A stretch of DNA of 64,000 nucleotides, from positions 484,001 to 548,000 of the forward strand of contig CAJZBQ010000063.1 of assembly GCA_914767885.1 (NCBI GenBank). Direction: 5' to 3'. The notes under the pieces are model-generated. The model was not told the origin of the DNA and did not search any database. It worked only from the letters and a program-made list of their open reading frames with translations. This stretch comes from Blepharisma stoltei. Its lineage: Eukaryota; Ciliophora; Heterotrichea; Heterotrichida; Blepharismidae. Both the position numbers and the translations under genes were made by a program. Shown in pieces: positions 30,146 to 40,390 of the stretch. Each line of letters opens with the position of its first letter. Position 1 is the stretch's first letter.

Positions 30146-33100
30146 ATGCACTGTCACCGTAATTTATAACTAGATTCAAAGGCTCCTATCTATATATTGC
30201 TGCTGCACGCAATAGTAATTGCCCCTATGCTTTTGAGTGTTCCAGAACTGGTAGAATTCGATAAGTCAGCTACAATACTGTATTGGTAACCTATATTTAG
30301 GGTTCTAGTCTTTATTGTTTTTAGCTGTTATATCAATACGAGCTACAGAGACCCTGGGTTTGTGCACGCAATTAAGATCCTTTCAGACCAAAACCCTGTG
30401 CACCCTACAGAGCAGCCATCGATAGAAATCACCTCAAACCATAAATCTCAAGCATCTGTAGGATTCGTTGAATTATAGGTGTTTTCCCTATATAGCCGGA
30501 TAAGGGCCGTGGGTTCTCCATGGAATCCCTCTAGTGGTTTGACCAACAGAGGGATTCCACGGAGAACCCACAGCCCTTATCGGGCCATATCGGGAAAGCC
30601 CCTATATCAGACCCAAATTTCTATATTTCTCCATCAAAATGCCATCAAAGATATATGAGCACTGAACATGATGACACTGAAAAAAACATCCAAGGAAGAG
30701 CTGGCAGCCAGGCAGAAAAAGAGCTGGAAGACGAAAACTCGGGACCATTGCAGATTGATATGTTAGGAAATAAACCAATCGTCGATGATATTGAAGAAGA
30801 AGACTATTCTCCTCAGTCTCCGACAGACGTAAGCGCGGTAGGAGAAAACAAATTCCAAAAATTTGAAGATGTTATTATAACAGAAACCAGATTTTGTACA
30901 GTTTGCACGTTGGAACAGCCAATGAGGGCAAAACATTGTAGGGATTGTGATAAATGTGTAGCGCTACACGACCATCATTGTCCATGGCTTGGGATTTGTA
31001 TTGGAGAAAGAAATAGGAGACAGTTCTGAGCTTATTTAGTTGTGGAATGTGGACTTATATGATGGTCTGGATTTTGGCTGTTTCAAAGCTTTGAGGAAAG
31101 GACTGGGCTAGTAGAATGAATGAAGGTAAATTGGGCAAGAATTTTTGCATCAGTTTTTATTGCCTTTTTTCGGAGAACTTGCTAAATCTTGCTAAAAAAA
31201 AATCAAGTAATGCCAAATCAATTGGTGGAAATGCTAACAAAATGCAAGTAAAAGCTAAAAATGTCTAAAATGGGCTAATTTTCGTCAAATATTTTAGCTA
31301 TCAGACTAAAATGCGCTAAAATAAAAAATAAATGCTAAAAAACGGCTAAAAAAATTTTTTTTGTCTAAAATGTGCGAAAATGCTAAATTAATAGGAGGCC
31401 GCGCTACACTTCACCATTAAAGGAGTAAGGAAAAAAAAATTATATTAGTTTTTTAAATAATTAATAGAGTCAATTAGGATTAATAAGAAATGCAATATTA
31501 ATATATACAAATATTAAACAGATATTATAATAGTAAGTATTTAATCTTCTATATGCATCTAATATAATGCAAAAACATTAATAACGTATGATATACTAAA
31601 ATTGAGAAAAAATTTTTAGCGCAGTTTTATTTTGAGAAAATAAGTATTTGAGTACGGAAAAGTATGCATATTTAGCATAGAAACACTGCTTGTACTTTTT
31701 TGCGCGAAAATTGAAATAAATTCATATAAAATGCACTATTTATCAATAAATTTCTTTAATGCATGCAATTGAGTTAAAATGATTAAGTATAGCAATGAAT
31801 AGATTAAATTGGGTATAGCAAAACGCGTTTTCTTTATTTTATTATATTATATAATATCATTTTGCTTAACTTGATAAAAAGTTTTAAATAGATGAAAAAA
31901 TTAGCAAAGAAACTTACCTGATTTAACAACTAGCAAATGCTTATAGCAAAATATACTATATGATTATATAATATTAAAATGACAAATTGGATTAAATTTA
32001 TCAAAAGCTAAAGGAAATTTCATATAATTATAAGAAGCTTCAGTAAAATTAAAATTTATCCAAAAATTTCCCATTTAAAAAATGAATAATTAAAAAATTG
32101 TTCGAATTGAAAAATATTGATTGTGATTAGAAAGAAAAATTATGATAATGTATGAATCTGGATTTAGAGTATCAAAGAAAATAAATTTAATATAAAGTAT
32201 AATGTCCTCTTATAGGATAAAAATTAGATTGGATAAATATCAGTCCAATACAAGTTCGAATCAAAAAGAAAAATGAAATAAAGTAATAGCTAATTTAATT
32301 CTAATTTTATTGAAATCTTTTATAAATTAAAATATATGGGTTTTTCTTCAGTAATCTGACTCTTTATTGAATCATCTAGCTTCATAATTTTCCCTTCAAA
32401 CATCATTCCATCATGATAATATAATCCGTTTAAGAAATAAAATTCTCCACCTTTATTAATCTTAGGATCCTTAATGATACTTGTAAAATGCCCGTTTTTA
32501 TATAATATTGCTGAACTAAAATCATATTTCGCATCATTTCCATGTAAATAATTTAGATCATTAATTTCTACTTCATAGTGATCATTTTCTGCGAAGATTA
32601 TCAAATACATAGGCCCACTCAATTAGCGTGATTTTGCAGTCTGCTACGCCTTTACAATGTGAACATTGCTGAAATGTATTTCTAAATCTATAAATTAAAA
32701 ATTGATGGAATTCTTTGAATTCTTTAATATCTGAATCAATGCAAAATTCTAGTAAAGAACTTAGTTCAGTCCGAATTTTTTGGCCTTGGAAACCGCAGCA
32801 ATCACATGATAAATAGCTCTCATAAGAAATCCTAAATTCTTTGCATACAGAAAGCATGTAAAACAGTGAACTAATATGTCCTTCCAAGTTTTTAGCACTC
32901 TGTAATGGCTTATGCTTTTTCCAAAAATTTTTCTATTGCATCATTAGATTGATTGTTTAAAGCTTCCATAGTCTCCACCAAATCTCTAATCCTTTCATCT
33001 TCTAAATATGCATCAAATATATTTTGTTCATGGTTTAAGATTGATAAAGTGACAACAGTAAAAAAGCTGTCGAATCTGCATGAACTATTTTTCCATCGGA

Positions 33101-36100
33101 TTCACTGAAAATCGCTTACTGGCACAACTTTTCTTTTAACGGGTTTAGGATTGAAAGGACTCTTGACTATTCTCTTACCTGTTAAGATCTTCTTTCTTTA
33201 GTGGAGTCATGAATGTTGCTTTTTCATCAATATCTGAATTTTCATCTTCATCATCTTCTTCATCAATTTTATTTTCTTTTTTATTCTTTTCATTCTTTCC
33301 TTTTTCTTCTTCTGGCATTTCAAGATTAGAATGCGTTGAATTTTGACTAGTTGACTCAGTTTCTGAGTCATTTTCAATTTGTTTTTTGAGATTCGCCTTC
33401 TAGTATCTTTGCTTTTGATCTAAAGACAACAGGTTTATTGCCGCAAGCAATTATATCATCATAAAAGTACTTATATAGATTTTGGAGTGCTAATATGAAA
33501 TCACTTCACATGAAATTGACACCTTTATCCTTGAAAAACTTCTTAATTTCTCCATTAATCCCTTCGAGCATGGAATTAGATCTATATCTACGCTCTTCTA
33601 TAGAGCTATAATTAAGAGTGTTATCTCGAAAATATTTTAATCAGGTTTTCTTGAAGTAATTTATGAATTTCATAAGTGATTCAGATTCAATGAATTCTTT
33701 TTCAATATTTGCAACCTCTACCTCCAAATCATCTATTTTATAGCATAGTTTTTCTATTCTTTTAATAATTTGATCAGTTTTATTTCTCAGTTCTGATGCC
33801 TCTTTCTTTTTGTAAATCCCAAGTGCTTTTGCTTTTCTTTTCAAGCTTTTATTAAGGTGATAAAAGCAGCCAATAATTCTTTGATTTGGAAAAGACTCCT
33901 TTATGCTAGATATCAATGCTTGCTCAAAATCAATTGTTATAGAACTCAACTTCATTGGAAATCCTGATATGGATATATGAAATTTTATAAGTGTAAAAAT
34001 ATATGAATATAATCATTTTTCTCTTGAACTCATAGCTGCAAAGCAGCCAGGCATTCTTTTTTTGGGATACTGGATCATATATTGCTATAACTAGTAGTTG
34101 GCTAAATTCTCCTTGAGGCAAAATCTTGAAAGTTCCATCAATATATCAGTGAGTGGCTTGCCTCAGCTGTGACAACTGCCAATCTGTTGCTCATACAATG
34201 AACTTATAATTTTTGTTGTTAATATTAAGACTTCCATGATTGCGAAGAAATTGAATTCCTATATCTTTTATTGTTGAGAATTGAAATGATGCCGTATACC
34301 AATCATTTCAGCCACATTCTAGTTTGATTTCTTTTAAATTTTTGCTTAAGACTTGTTTTATTAATGCCTGCCATTAATGATGAATGCTCTCTCTTTTTAA
34401 AATTAATTCTACCTCTTCATTATTCAAATAAGGAGATTGTGAAACTATATGTTTTTAAAATAGAAATGAGCTCTTGCTCTTGCTGAACATTAACTTTTGG
34501 ATTTTCTTGTGGAATTTCTTCATGATTAGAATGGTCCTTAAGAATTTCTGCCCTTACTGCGTTTTTTACAGGGTTTTGAATCCTACAAGATGCGCGGCAA
34601 TTTTATTGACACAGTAATAATAAGAAAAATTTGCATGTGAATTCTTTCTTCTATAATAATAAGTATTGTTGATGCAAATTTGAGTATAAGCTTCATGCCA
34701 AACGAAAGAGGTGTAATGCCTTTCATTGCTATAAGTATTTATATATTATATTTATCCATTATTGTAATAAAAATAATTAATTAATTAATTCTAACCTATA
34801 TTGAATTACTTTTATTTATTCTAATTTTTAAAGTCAATTCAGGGTTGCTTATCATACATAAGCCAATATACCTTTGCATTAAAGTTATGCTCTTTCGTAC
34901 AGTAAACCTAGAATAATGTTTTACCATAACCTTTTTTCTAATTTTTTATACAATCTATTTTTTAATTGGAATTGTTTTGATAAATTTTAATTTTTACTGA
35001 CTCCCCCCCCCCCCCCTCCGTGAGCGAACAAAAAAATTTTGTTCGCTCACGGAGGGGGGTTAATTTTTTTTTTTTAAAAAAAATTTATATATAAATTTTA
35101 TAAAAAATATTTTTTTTCGAAATTAAAAAAATCCTAATTTGCAAAAATTGGGAAGCAAATATTAATTTAATTTGCAAAATTTATGTTTTAAAACGCAATT
35201 TGTTTAAAATTAAACAGAATTAGCTCTAGATTTCATTATACTAATTATCACTTATATATCAAAAATTTTTTTCCATTAAAAAATTTTTTCTATTAAAAAA
35301 TTTTTGTTCACTCACGAGGGTGGGTTTTTGGTCAAAAAATGGCGATTTTTCTAATGGTTTTGTTCGCTCACGGGGGGGGGGGGGGGAGTGAAGCTTCTTA
35401 TAATGATTTGAAATTTCCTTTAGCTTTTGATAAATTTAATCCAATTTGTCATTTTAATATTATATAATCATATAGTATATTTTTCTATAAGCATTTGCTA
35501 GTTGTTAAATCAGGTAAGTTTCTTTGCTAATTTTTTCATCTATTTAAAACTTTTTATTAAGTTAAGCAAAATGATATTATATAATATAATAAAATAAAGA
35601 AAACGCGTTTTGCTATACCCAATTTAATCTATTCATTGCTATACTTAATCGTTTTAACTCAATTGCATGCATTAAAGAAATTTATTGATAAATAGTGCAT
35701 TTTATATGAATTTATTTCAATTTCGCGCAAAAAAGTACAAGCAGTGTTTCTATGCAAAATATGCATACTTTTCCGTACTCAAATACTTATTTTCCCAAAA
35801 TAAAATTTGCGCTAAAAATTTTTTCTCAATTTTAGTATATCATACGCTATTAATGCTTTTGCATTATATTAGATGCATATAGAAAATTAAATACTTACTA
35901 TTATAATATCTGTTTAATATTTGTATATATTAATATTGCATTTCTTATTAATCCTAATTGACTCTATTAATTATTTAAAAAACTTATATAATTTTTTCCC
36001 TTACTCCTTTAATGGTGAAGTGTAGCGCGGCCTCCTATTAATTTAGCATTTTCGCACATTTTAGACAAAAAAAAATTTTTTAGCCGTTTTTTAGCATTTT

Positions 36101-36525
36101 TATTTTTTATTTTTAGCGCATTTTAGTCTGATAGCTAAAATATTTGACGAAAATTAGCCCATTTTAGACATTTTTAGCTTTTACTTGCATTTTGTTAGCA
36201 TTTTCACCAATTGATTTGGCATTTACTTGATTTTTTTAGCAAGATTTAGCAAGTTCTCCCCTTTTTTCTATTTTTTGTTACTTGTCTGCTTGTTTTTCAT
36301 ACGTATCTTGCTATCACAAATCAAACTACTTGGGAAAATATTTCTTGGGAAAGAATATCATATCTAAAAAAGTGGCCTAAAAGCTATGGAAGCCCATTCA
36401 GCAAAGGATGCTTATCAAACATATACATTTATTGCTGCAAACCGCTTCCTAAAACATATACAAGCTGGATAATGCCAGCAAGATTGCCTGACAAAAACCC
36501 TAAAAAATGCTGCTGTATTGTTTAA
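30146..36525 (+). CDS. DHHC protein S-acyltransferase, interrupted by a palindrome IES and a 5-kb Mutator-like element
   Basis: ATG 30146; two 15-nt introns precede TM1 (IYILLHAIVIAPMLL) and TM2 (VLVFIVFSCYI) with SYRDPGFV. The cysteine-rich domain RFCTVCTLEQPMRAKHCRDC...HDHHCPWLGICIGERN carries the catalytic DHHC. TM3 follows (WSGFWLFQSF), then TM4 is cut by the transposon and resumes at ~36262 with TCLLVFHTYLAI and the family TTxE motif (TNQTTWENI) before a Cys-rich end, TAA 36523. Transfers palmitate to cysteines at membranes. The split places the 5' and 3' gene parts 5.1 kb apart in this DNA, so function requires elimination. Confidence 0.88.
30159..30173 (+). other. 15-nt intron
   Basis: GTAATTTATAACTAG in the DHHC gene; removes an in-frame TAA, joining MHCH to HSKAPIYILL. 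Confidence 0.85.
30286..30300 (+). other. 15-nt intron
   Basis: GTAACCTATATTTAG in the DHHC gene; joins SATILYW to VLVFIVFSC. Confidence 0.88.
30476..30606. mobile_element. GC-rich foldback palindrome acting as IES
   Basis: About 115 bp of imperfect palindrome (GATAAGGGCCGTGGGTTCTC and inverse GAGAACCCACAGCCCTTATC, with GGAATCCCTCT paired to AGAGGGATTCC). Removing 131 bp TA to TA joins GFVEL to SDPNFYISPSKCHQ in the DHHC gene. Confidence 0.8.
32320..33370 (-). pseudogene. USP-like cysteine protease region of the MULE
   Basis: After an acidic linker (EEEKGKNEKNKKENK, DEEDDEDENSD) comes FQWIRWKNSSCRFDSFFTVV, a cysteine-box motif of transposon- and USPL1-type ubiquitin/SUMO proteases, then zinc-ribbon-like cysteines (LSCDCCGF, CSHCKGVADC), and a histidine box AILYKNGHFTSIIKD with a following FYFLNGLYYHD. 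Order and spacing fit a papain-fold isopeptidase. At least two frameshifts (near 32900 and 32630) break the frame. It follows the transposase with only frameshifts between, suggesting a single former polyprotein. Confidence 0.6.
33371..34735 (-). pseudogene. MULE transposase (DDE, with FLYWCH-like N-terminus), frameshifted
   Basis: The N-terminal part has a FLYWCH/WRKY-like zinc-finger pattern (NTYYYRRKNSH...YYYC, NCRASC, then HSNH). The catalytic region shows THWYIDGTFKILPQ (first Asp), a strand FSQLLVIAIYDP, SSITIDFEQALISSIKESF (second Asp), IIGCFYHLNKSLKRKAK, and RYRSNSMLEGINGEIKKFF (Glu with N-x-x-N context). These are the defining MULE motifs. The frame breaks near 34590, between 34020 and 33955, and near 33370. 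UGA is Trp here too (KKTWLKYF, NFMWSDF), so the element is adapted to the host code. Confidence 0.75.
34998..35391 (+). mobile_element. full-length MITE inserted in the MULE's right inverted repeat
   Basis: 388-bp forward copy flanked by TGA at both ends (34998-35000, 35389-91). The MULE repeat continues on both sides (GAAGCTTC... outside, ...TTTTTAATTTTATTT-like inside), and the left repeat has the empty site, so the MITE arrived after the MULE. Confidence 0.92.
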
Positions 36526-36549
36526 TTTAAATTTAAGATTTTCCTATAA

Positions 36550-37878
36550 TTAATTAGGTTTTGATGGAAATTGCTTAATCCGGGAAACTCCTTTACGTTG
36601 ATTTTTGCTTTTCTCATCTGAGTCTTCAGAACTAGGGTAGCTTCACTCGTTTTCAATATCATCATAATACATTTTCATATCCCTATCAATTTTAACGCAT
36701 TCTTTTTCGTCAAATAATTCATATTTTTCAGCTGAAAGGCTTGCTTCAGAATTAACACCGCTCCATTTTGACCTTTTCTTGGCTGTGCCTCCATTTTCTT
36801 GAGACATTGTATCATATATTTGTTGATTTAATTGCAAAAGCTTTTGGTTTTGCTTTGCCAAGCTCTGAAGCAGCTCTTCTCTGTCTTTTATGATATGCTC
36901 AGGAGTTTCAGACCGAGGATAATGGACTTGTGAGGAACAGTCACTTTTGGCGTCAATTTTTATTTGCTTTATTTCAGATACTGTAAATGTAGGAGTTTTT
37001 TGCATTTTGTGGACAACTTTTGGTTTGGTTTCTTCTTCAGTTGTTTGGACAGATTTAGATACATTGATTTCTTGAGGGGTTAATATGTCATTTAGTATGC
37101 ATAAGCTTCTAAATAAAGCTTCTTTTCATTTCCCCCCTTCTAAAAGCTCTGAAAAATAGCTTAGCCCTGACGCATTTTTTTTAAAGATACTGTAAAATTC
37201 AGAATCTTTCTGAAGTTTTCTTATAGCTGAGTTCCAGACATTATGAATTTCTATATCAAGTTCTCCATTATCTTTAGCTGAAGCATATTTTGTGTCCTTT
37301 GTCTTGTTGGCTTCATAAAGTTCTTTTCAGCTTGAAGCTTCAATTTCTAATTTTTCAAGATTTTCTCTTAAAGAGTGATTTTCTTTGATAATTCCTTCAC
37401 ATTGCTGCTCTTTAGCAGTCATAATTGAATTAAGCTCATGTATATGAGCTTTAATTTCCCCAATTTCGTCCAGTTTTATTAGCAGATCTTGATTTTTCTT
37501 TTTTTCAACATTCAGCTCTTCACGATATTCAAGCATTTTTGAATAAAGCTCCTCTTTCTTATTATAAGTATCAGATAAAGCTTGCTTTAGCTGGATTTTC
37601 TCGTTTTTTAGCTTGGTAATAAGAAGCTCAGATTGCTTGAAATCTCCTTGGATTTTTGAAATCAGATCCTAGGTGGATGTTACTTTATTCAAAATAGTGC
37701 ATGCTTCTAGGTCAGTTTTCAGCTTTATTGTACTTTTTGTGAGTTTATATATTGACTCCTCATCAGTTTCATTATGAAAAGAATGACTGGGCAGTCCTTG
37801 AATATTCATTTTATAAATAGAATTTTGAGATGGATAATAGTAACCCAAAGAGAAAAAATGGCTGAAGCCTGTGAGCAT
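36550..37878 (-). CDS. coiled-coil protein
   Basis: About 438 aa with one 15-nt intron; ends TAA 36550-36552. Long heptad-rich segments (KLTKSTIKLKTDLEAC, KEELYSKMLEYREELNVEKK, REELLQSLAKQNQKLLQLNQ) give an extended coiled coil with a linker of unclear fold between. The C-terminus is basic (RKGVSRIKQFPSKPN). No family recognised; a structural cytoskeletal or basal-body component would fit. Start taken at ATG 37878 (MLTGFSHFF); a downstream ATG at MNIQGLP is also possible. The stop lies 25 bp from the DHHC gene's stop. Confidence 0.7.
37669..37683 (-). other. 15-nt intron
   Basis: GTAACATCCACCTAG in the coiled-coil gene; removes TAG and joins TILNK to DLISKIQGD. Confidence 0.88.
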
Positions 37879-37934
37879 CTCTTTAAGCTATAGAAACAGC
37901 AGAAAGGTTTTATTTTAATTGCAGTTAGTTAAGT

Positions 37935-38840
37935 TTATTTTTCTCTATCTAACACAAGTCCATATATTTTTTCGTAAACTACAAAAAATAATGCGTTTGA
38001 AGGCAAAATCCTTGCTAACTGTAACGACAGCCCACGATAAAATCCTCTATACCCTTCATTTTTGAAAGTTTTTAGGATGCAATTTTTAAAGCCTTTAAAA
38101 AATCTCTCTTCTTTGATATCTTTAGGTAAATCCTGAGCCTTTGTATTCAAATAGCTAGGGTACTGCTCTTGCTGAAGTCTGATCATTGTGGACTGCATAG
38201 GATACAGGACTAGTGTGGTTAGTAGTTTACTGATTCCTCCAGAAATTGCTGTTTTAGTGGAGCTGTCTTGGGAGTTTAGAATCTCTTTGAGATGCTCATA
38301 GAGATATAGCTGAAAAGCACCGTTTGAGCACAAAACCAATCCAGGGATAAGCCCAAAATAGAACCCTTTAAGTCCATCTAACCTATAAATTTTCTTAATT
38401 GCTTCAAATGTGTCCCCATACCAGCTTTTGGAGTTGTTTTGTAGCATAACTCTGGTTTTAACGACCCATAGAGGGTTAGTGATAAGCCTGCTTAAAATTG
38501 CTGCCTCAGCCGCTACTGTAAAAAGGTAGAGTTCTGAGTGTTCTTCTTTAAACCATTTTGGGTGTATTTTCTTAGCTTTTTCATATATGTAAAAATAAAG
38601 AGTCCATGCGAAGCTTGAGGCGAAACTTATGTGAGCTCCTTTGTAAAGAGATAAAATTCCCTGTGAGGAAACCATCGATTTTAATACATGGTAAGAATTT
38701 CTGTAGTTAATAGAGTGGATACTCTTAACTCCGGATGCAATAAGACGGACTTTTATCATTTCCAAAGGATATAATGAAGATGATGCTAAAGAACCAGCAA
38801 ATCCTGCAATTGCTGAGGCTGATGCCGATCTTTCAACCAT
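37935..38840 (-). CDS. mitochondrial carrier family (SLC25) transporter, folate/FAD/NAD-carrier-like
   Basis: 301 aa, intact. Three carrier repeats with signature motifs YPLEMIKVRL (about residue 24), NPLWVVKTRV (about residue 121) and YPMQSTMIRLQQ (about residue 212), each followed by GxxxxYKG/GFYFG/GFYRG-type elements. The second motif NPLWVVKTR and overall layout favour the subgroup that carries folate, FAD or pyrimidine/NAD nucleotides across the inner mitochondrial membrane, but the substrate cannot be fixed from sequence by eye. Third motif has Gln in place of the usual acidic residue. Confidence 0.88.
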   Translation of the reverse strand: MVERSASASAIAGFAGSLASSSLYPLEMIKVRLIASGVKSIHSINYRNSYHVLKSMVSSQGILSLYKGAHISFASSFAWTLYFYIYEKAKKIHPKWFKEEHSELYLFTVAAEAAILSRLITNPLWVVKTRVMLQNNSKSWYGDTFEAIKKIYRLDGLKGFYFGLIPGLVLCSNGAFQLYLYEHLKEILNSQDSSTKTAISGGISKLLTTLVLYPMQSTMIRLQQEQYPSYLNTKAQDLPKDIKEERFFKGFKNCILKTFKNEGYRGFYRGLSLQLARILPSNALFFVVYEKIYGLVLDREK

Positions 38841-39023
38841 CTAAATAATATTTAATATCTTTAAATGACGGAAAAAATATGTGGAAAGTGCCAACTTTCA
38901 AGCATCTCTAGCGAAATTCACAAGATTAGTTCCTTATATGTTTACCTTTATTTATCCAAAACTTTAAGCTAATCCTTTATATCATAATCTTCCAGTAAAG
39001 AGACTTCACTGAATTTATAAAAT

Positions 39024-40144
39024 TTAATTAAATACATTTTCTGTCGTCCTCTCCGTATTATGCGAAAAGGTCGGTGACAAAACAGTATGCAGCTTCGATA
39101 TATCAATTTCTTCACCCCCAGCATACTGTTCTTCAGTAATGATTTCCGGGAAAGATTTCTTTTCATGAAGTGGAGTTTTCGGGGGTTCAGTATAATTATA
39201 AGAAATCTCATGATCCCCAATATTAACCGTCGTATCCTTCGCATCCCCTACTTGTGTCAATTTTTGCTTTTTATTCCTCCTGCTCAATATATACTCAAAT
39301 GTCGTCATTCCTTTCATTTTTAATCACACATGGAGGGCTAATAAATGCGCTGTCAGGAATGCAATTATCGCAGCTTCAATTGTCACAATAAACGTCAGTA
39401 TCAAAAAGCTTTTAGGGTTTATGCTGCTACTAATATCACTAACTTTATCTACATATTCATCATAATTTACATAATATTCGCACAGCTGTGTAAGTCCAAA
39501 TGCTGTGATAGTAAGCATATTTATTTCAAGGATAGCAATTAGCTGGGTGAATAAATGATAATTCTTTTGGCCGATACAATTGTTAAGCCACTTGCAGTGA
39601 TGGTCGAAATTATCGACACATCGGTTACATTGGCCACAGTGTTTCGCTTTTAAACTGACATTGCAATTGCAGATCGTGCAAAAGGCTTGGTAGCTTACTG
39701 CTTCAGGTCTTTCACCGCGTTTTACTTTTTCTCGGTAAGAAAGTAATAAAGGATCTGTGGGATCACAAATAGTTGCTCGATAGGCGTAGATTATTGAAAT
39801 GATTTGAGTAGTGGAATAGAGGATTGTGTATATGATCTAGGTGGATTTTACTTTTGATGGTAAATTCATTGTGGGGATTAGAATTAGGCTGCTGATAATG
39901 ATGTTGAAGAGGTTTACAATTCAGCTTACTTCCTCTCTCCGTGAGAGCCCAAACTTACAGATTGGAAAAAAAATTAATTTATTTGTAATATTTTAAATGC
40001 AGGGCAGCAGAATGAGCCAAATATTCTAAAAAATAAGGTTTTCAATGGTTTTGCTCACAAATGGAAGGGGATTAGAACTTGATAAATATTTATTGGTGCA
40101 TTAAGTCCGTGATTTCTAGTTGGTTTAATTCGAATGACTTTCAT
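39024..40144 (-). CDS. second DHHC protein S-acyltransferase
   Basis: About 320 aa after removing a MITE IES and a 15-nt intron. ATG 40144 starts MKVIRIKPTRNHGLNAP, then TM1 (WIVNLFNIIISSLILIP) and TM2, SVDPTDPLL-type segment (TICDPTDPLLLSY), and the cysteine-rich domain FCTICNCNVSLKAKHCGQC...NFDHHCKWLNNCIGQKN with catalytic DHHC. TM3 and TM4 follow (FLILTFIVTIEAAIIAFLTA) and the family motif MTTFEYIL (TTxE). A ~80-residue hydrophilic tail ends at TAA 39024. The product lacks the Pro after DHHC (DHHCKW rather than DHHCPW). Confidence 0.88.
39837..39851 (-). other. 15-nt intron
   Basis: GTAAAATCCACCTAG in the second DHHC gene; removes TAG and joins TMNLPSK to IIYTILYST. Confidence 0.88.
39926..40074. 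mobile_element. short internally deleted MITE acting as IES
   Basis: About 146 bp: TTA, CTTCCTCTCTCCGTGAGAG, a shortened core (ATTTGTAATATTTTAAATGC), GCTCACAAATGGAAGGGG, then TTA. TA-to-TA removal joins INIYQVL to SWIVNLFNII, restoring the first TM segment of the DHHC enzyme. Confidence 0.88.
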
Positions 40145-40390
40145 TTTTATAATTTTCCTTTAATTTGAATAAATATATTTATTGAGAACTTGTATTCTTT
40201 AGAAAATGCTTAATTGAGGTCTTTTGAGCTTGTTAAATTTCTAATTTTAATAATAAAAATTTTAACGTAAAACTAATTAAATTTTCCATGAATATTTAAT
40301 TAATTCCTTTTTAGCGCAGATAAAAGCTAAAATTATTAAGTATGCCTATAGGTATCCATATTACCCTTAATTGCGATTTATCTATAAAAA

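Larger units (their letters stand above)
31163..36268 (-). mobile_element. Mutator-like (MULE) DNA transposon, 5,088 bp, with ~870-bp inverted repeats
   Basis: The element (31172-36259) starts GGAGAACTTGCTAAATCTTG and ends with its inverse; both flanks are CCTTTTTTC (31163-71, 36260-68), the 9-bp duplication expected of Mutator. Inverted repeats run 31172 to ~32045 and ~35392 to 36259 and continue beyond the nested MITE. The outer ~200 bp hold many GCTAAAA-type subterminal repeats. The interior encodes, on the minus strand, a MULE transposase region and a USP-like protease region, both frameshifted. The element sits inside TM4 of the DHHC gene and must be eliminated for that gene to work. Confidence 0.9.

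Noticed and set aside
30484-30603. Palindrome as a transcription terminator or structured RNA
   Set aside because: It lies within a coding region and its TA-bounded deletion restores the DHHC frame; similar palindromes occur in other IESs.
35685-35882. 65-codon frame in the MULE right arm
   Set aside because: It lies entirely in the inverted repeat, whose other arm has no matching conserved frame; no protein character.
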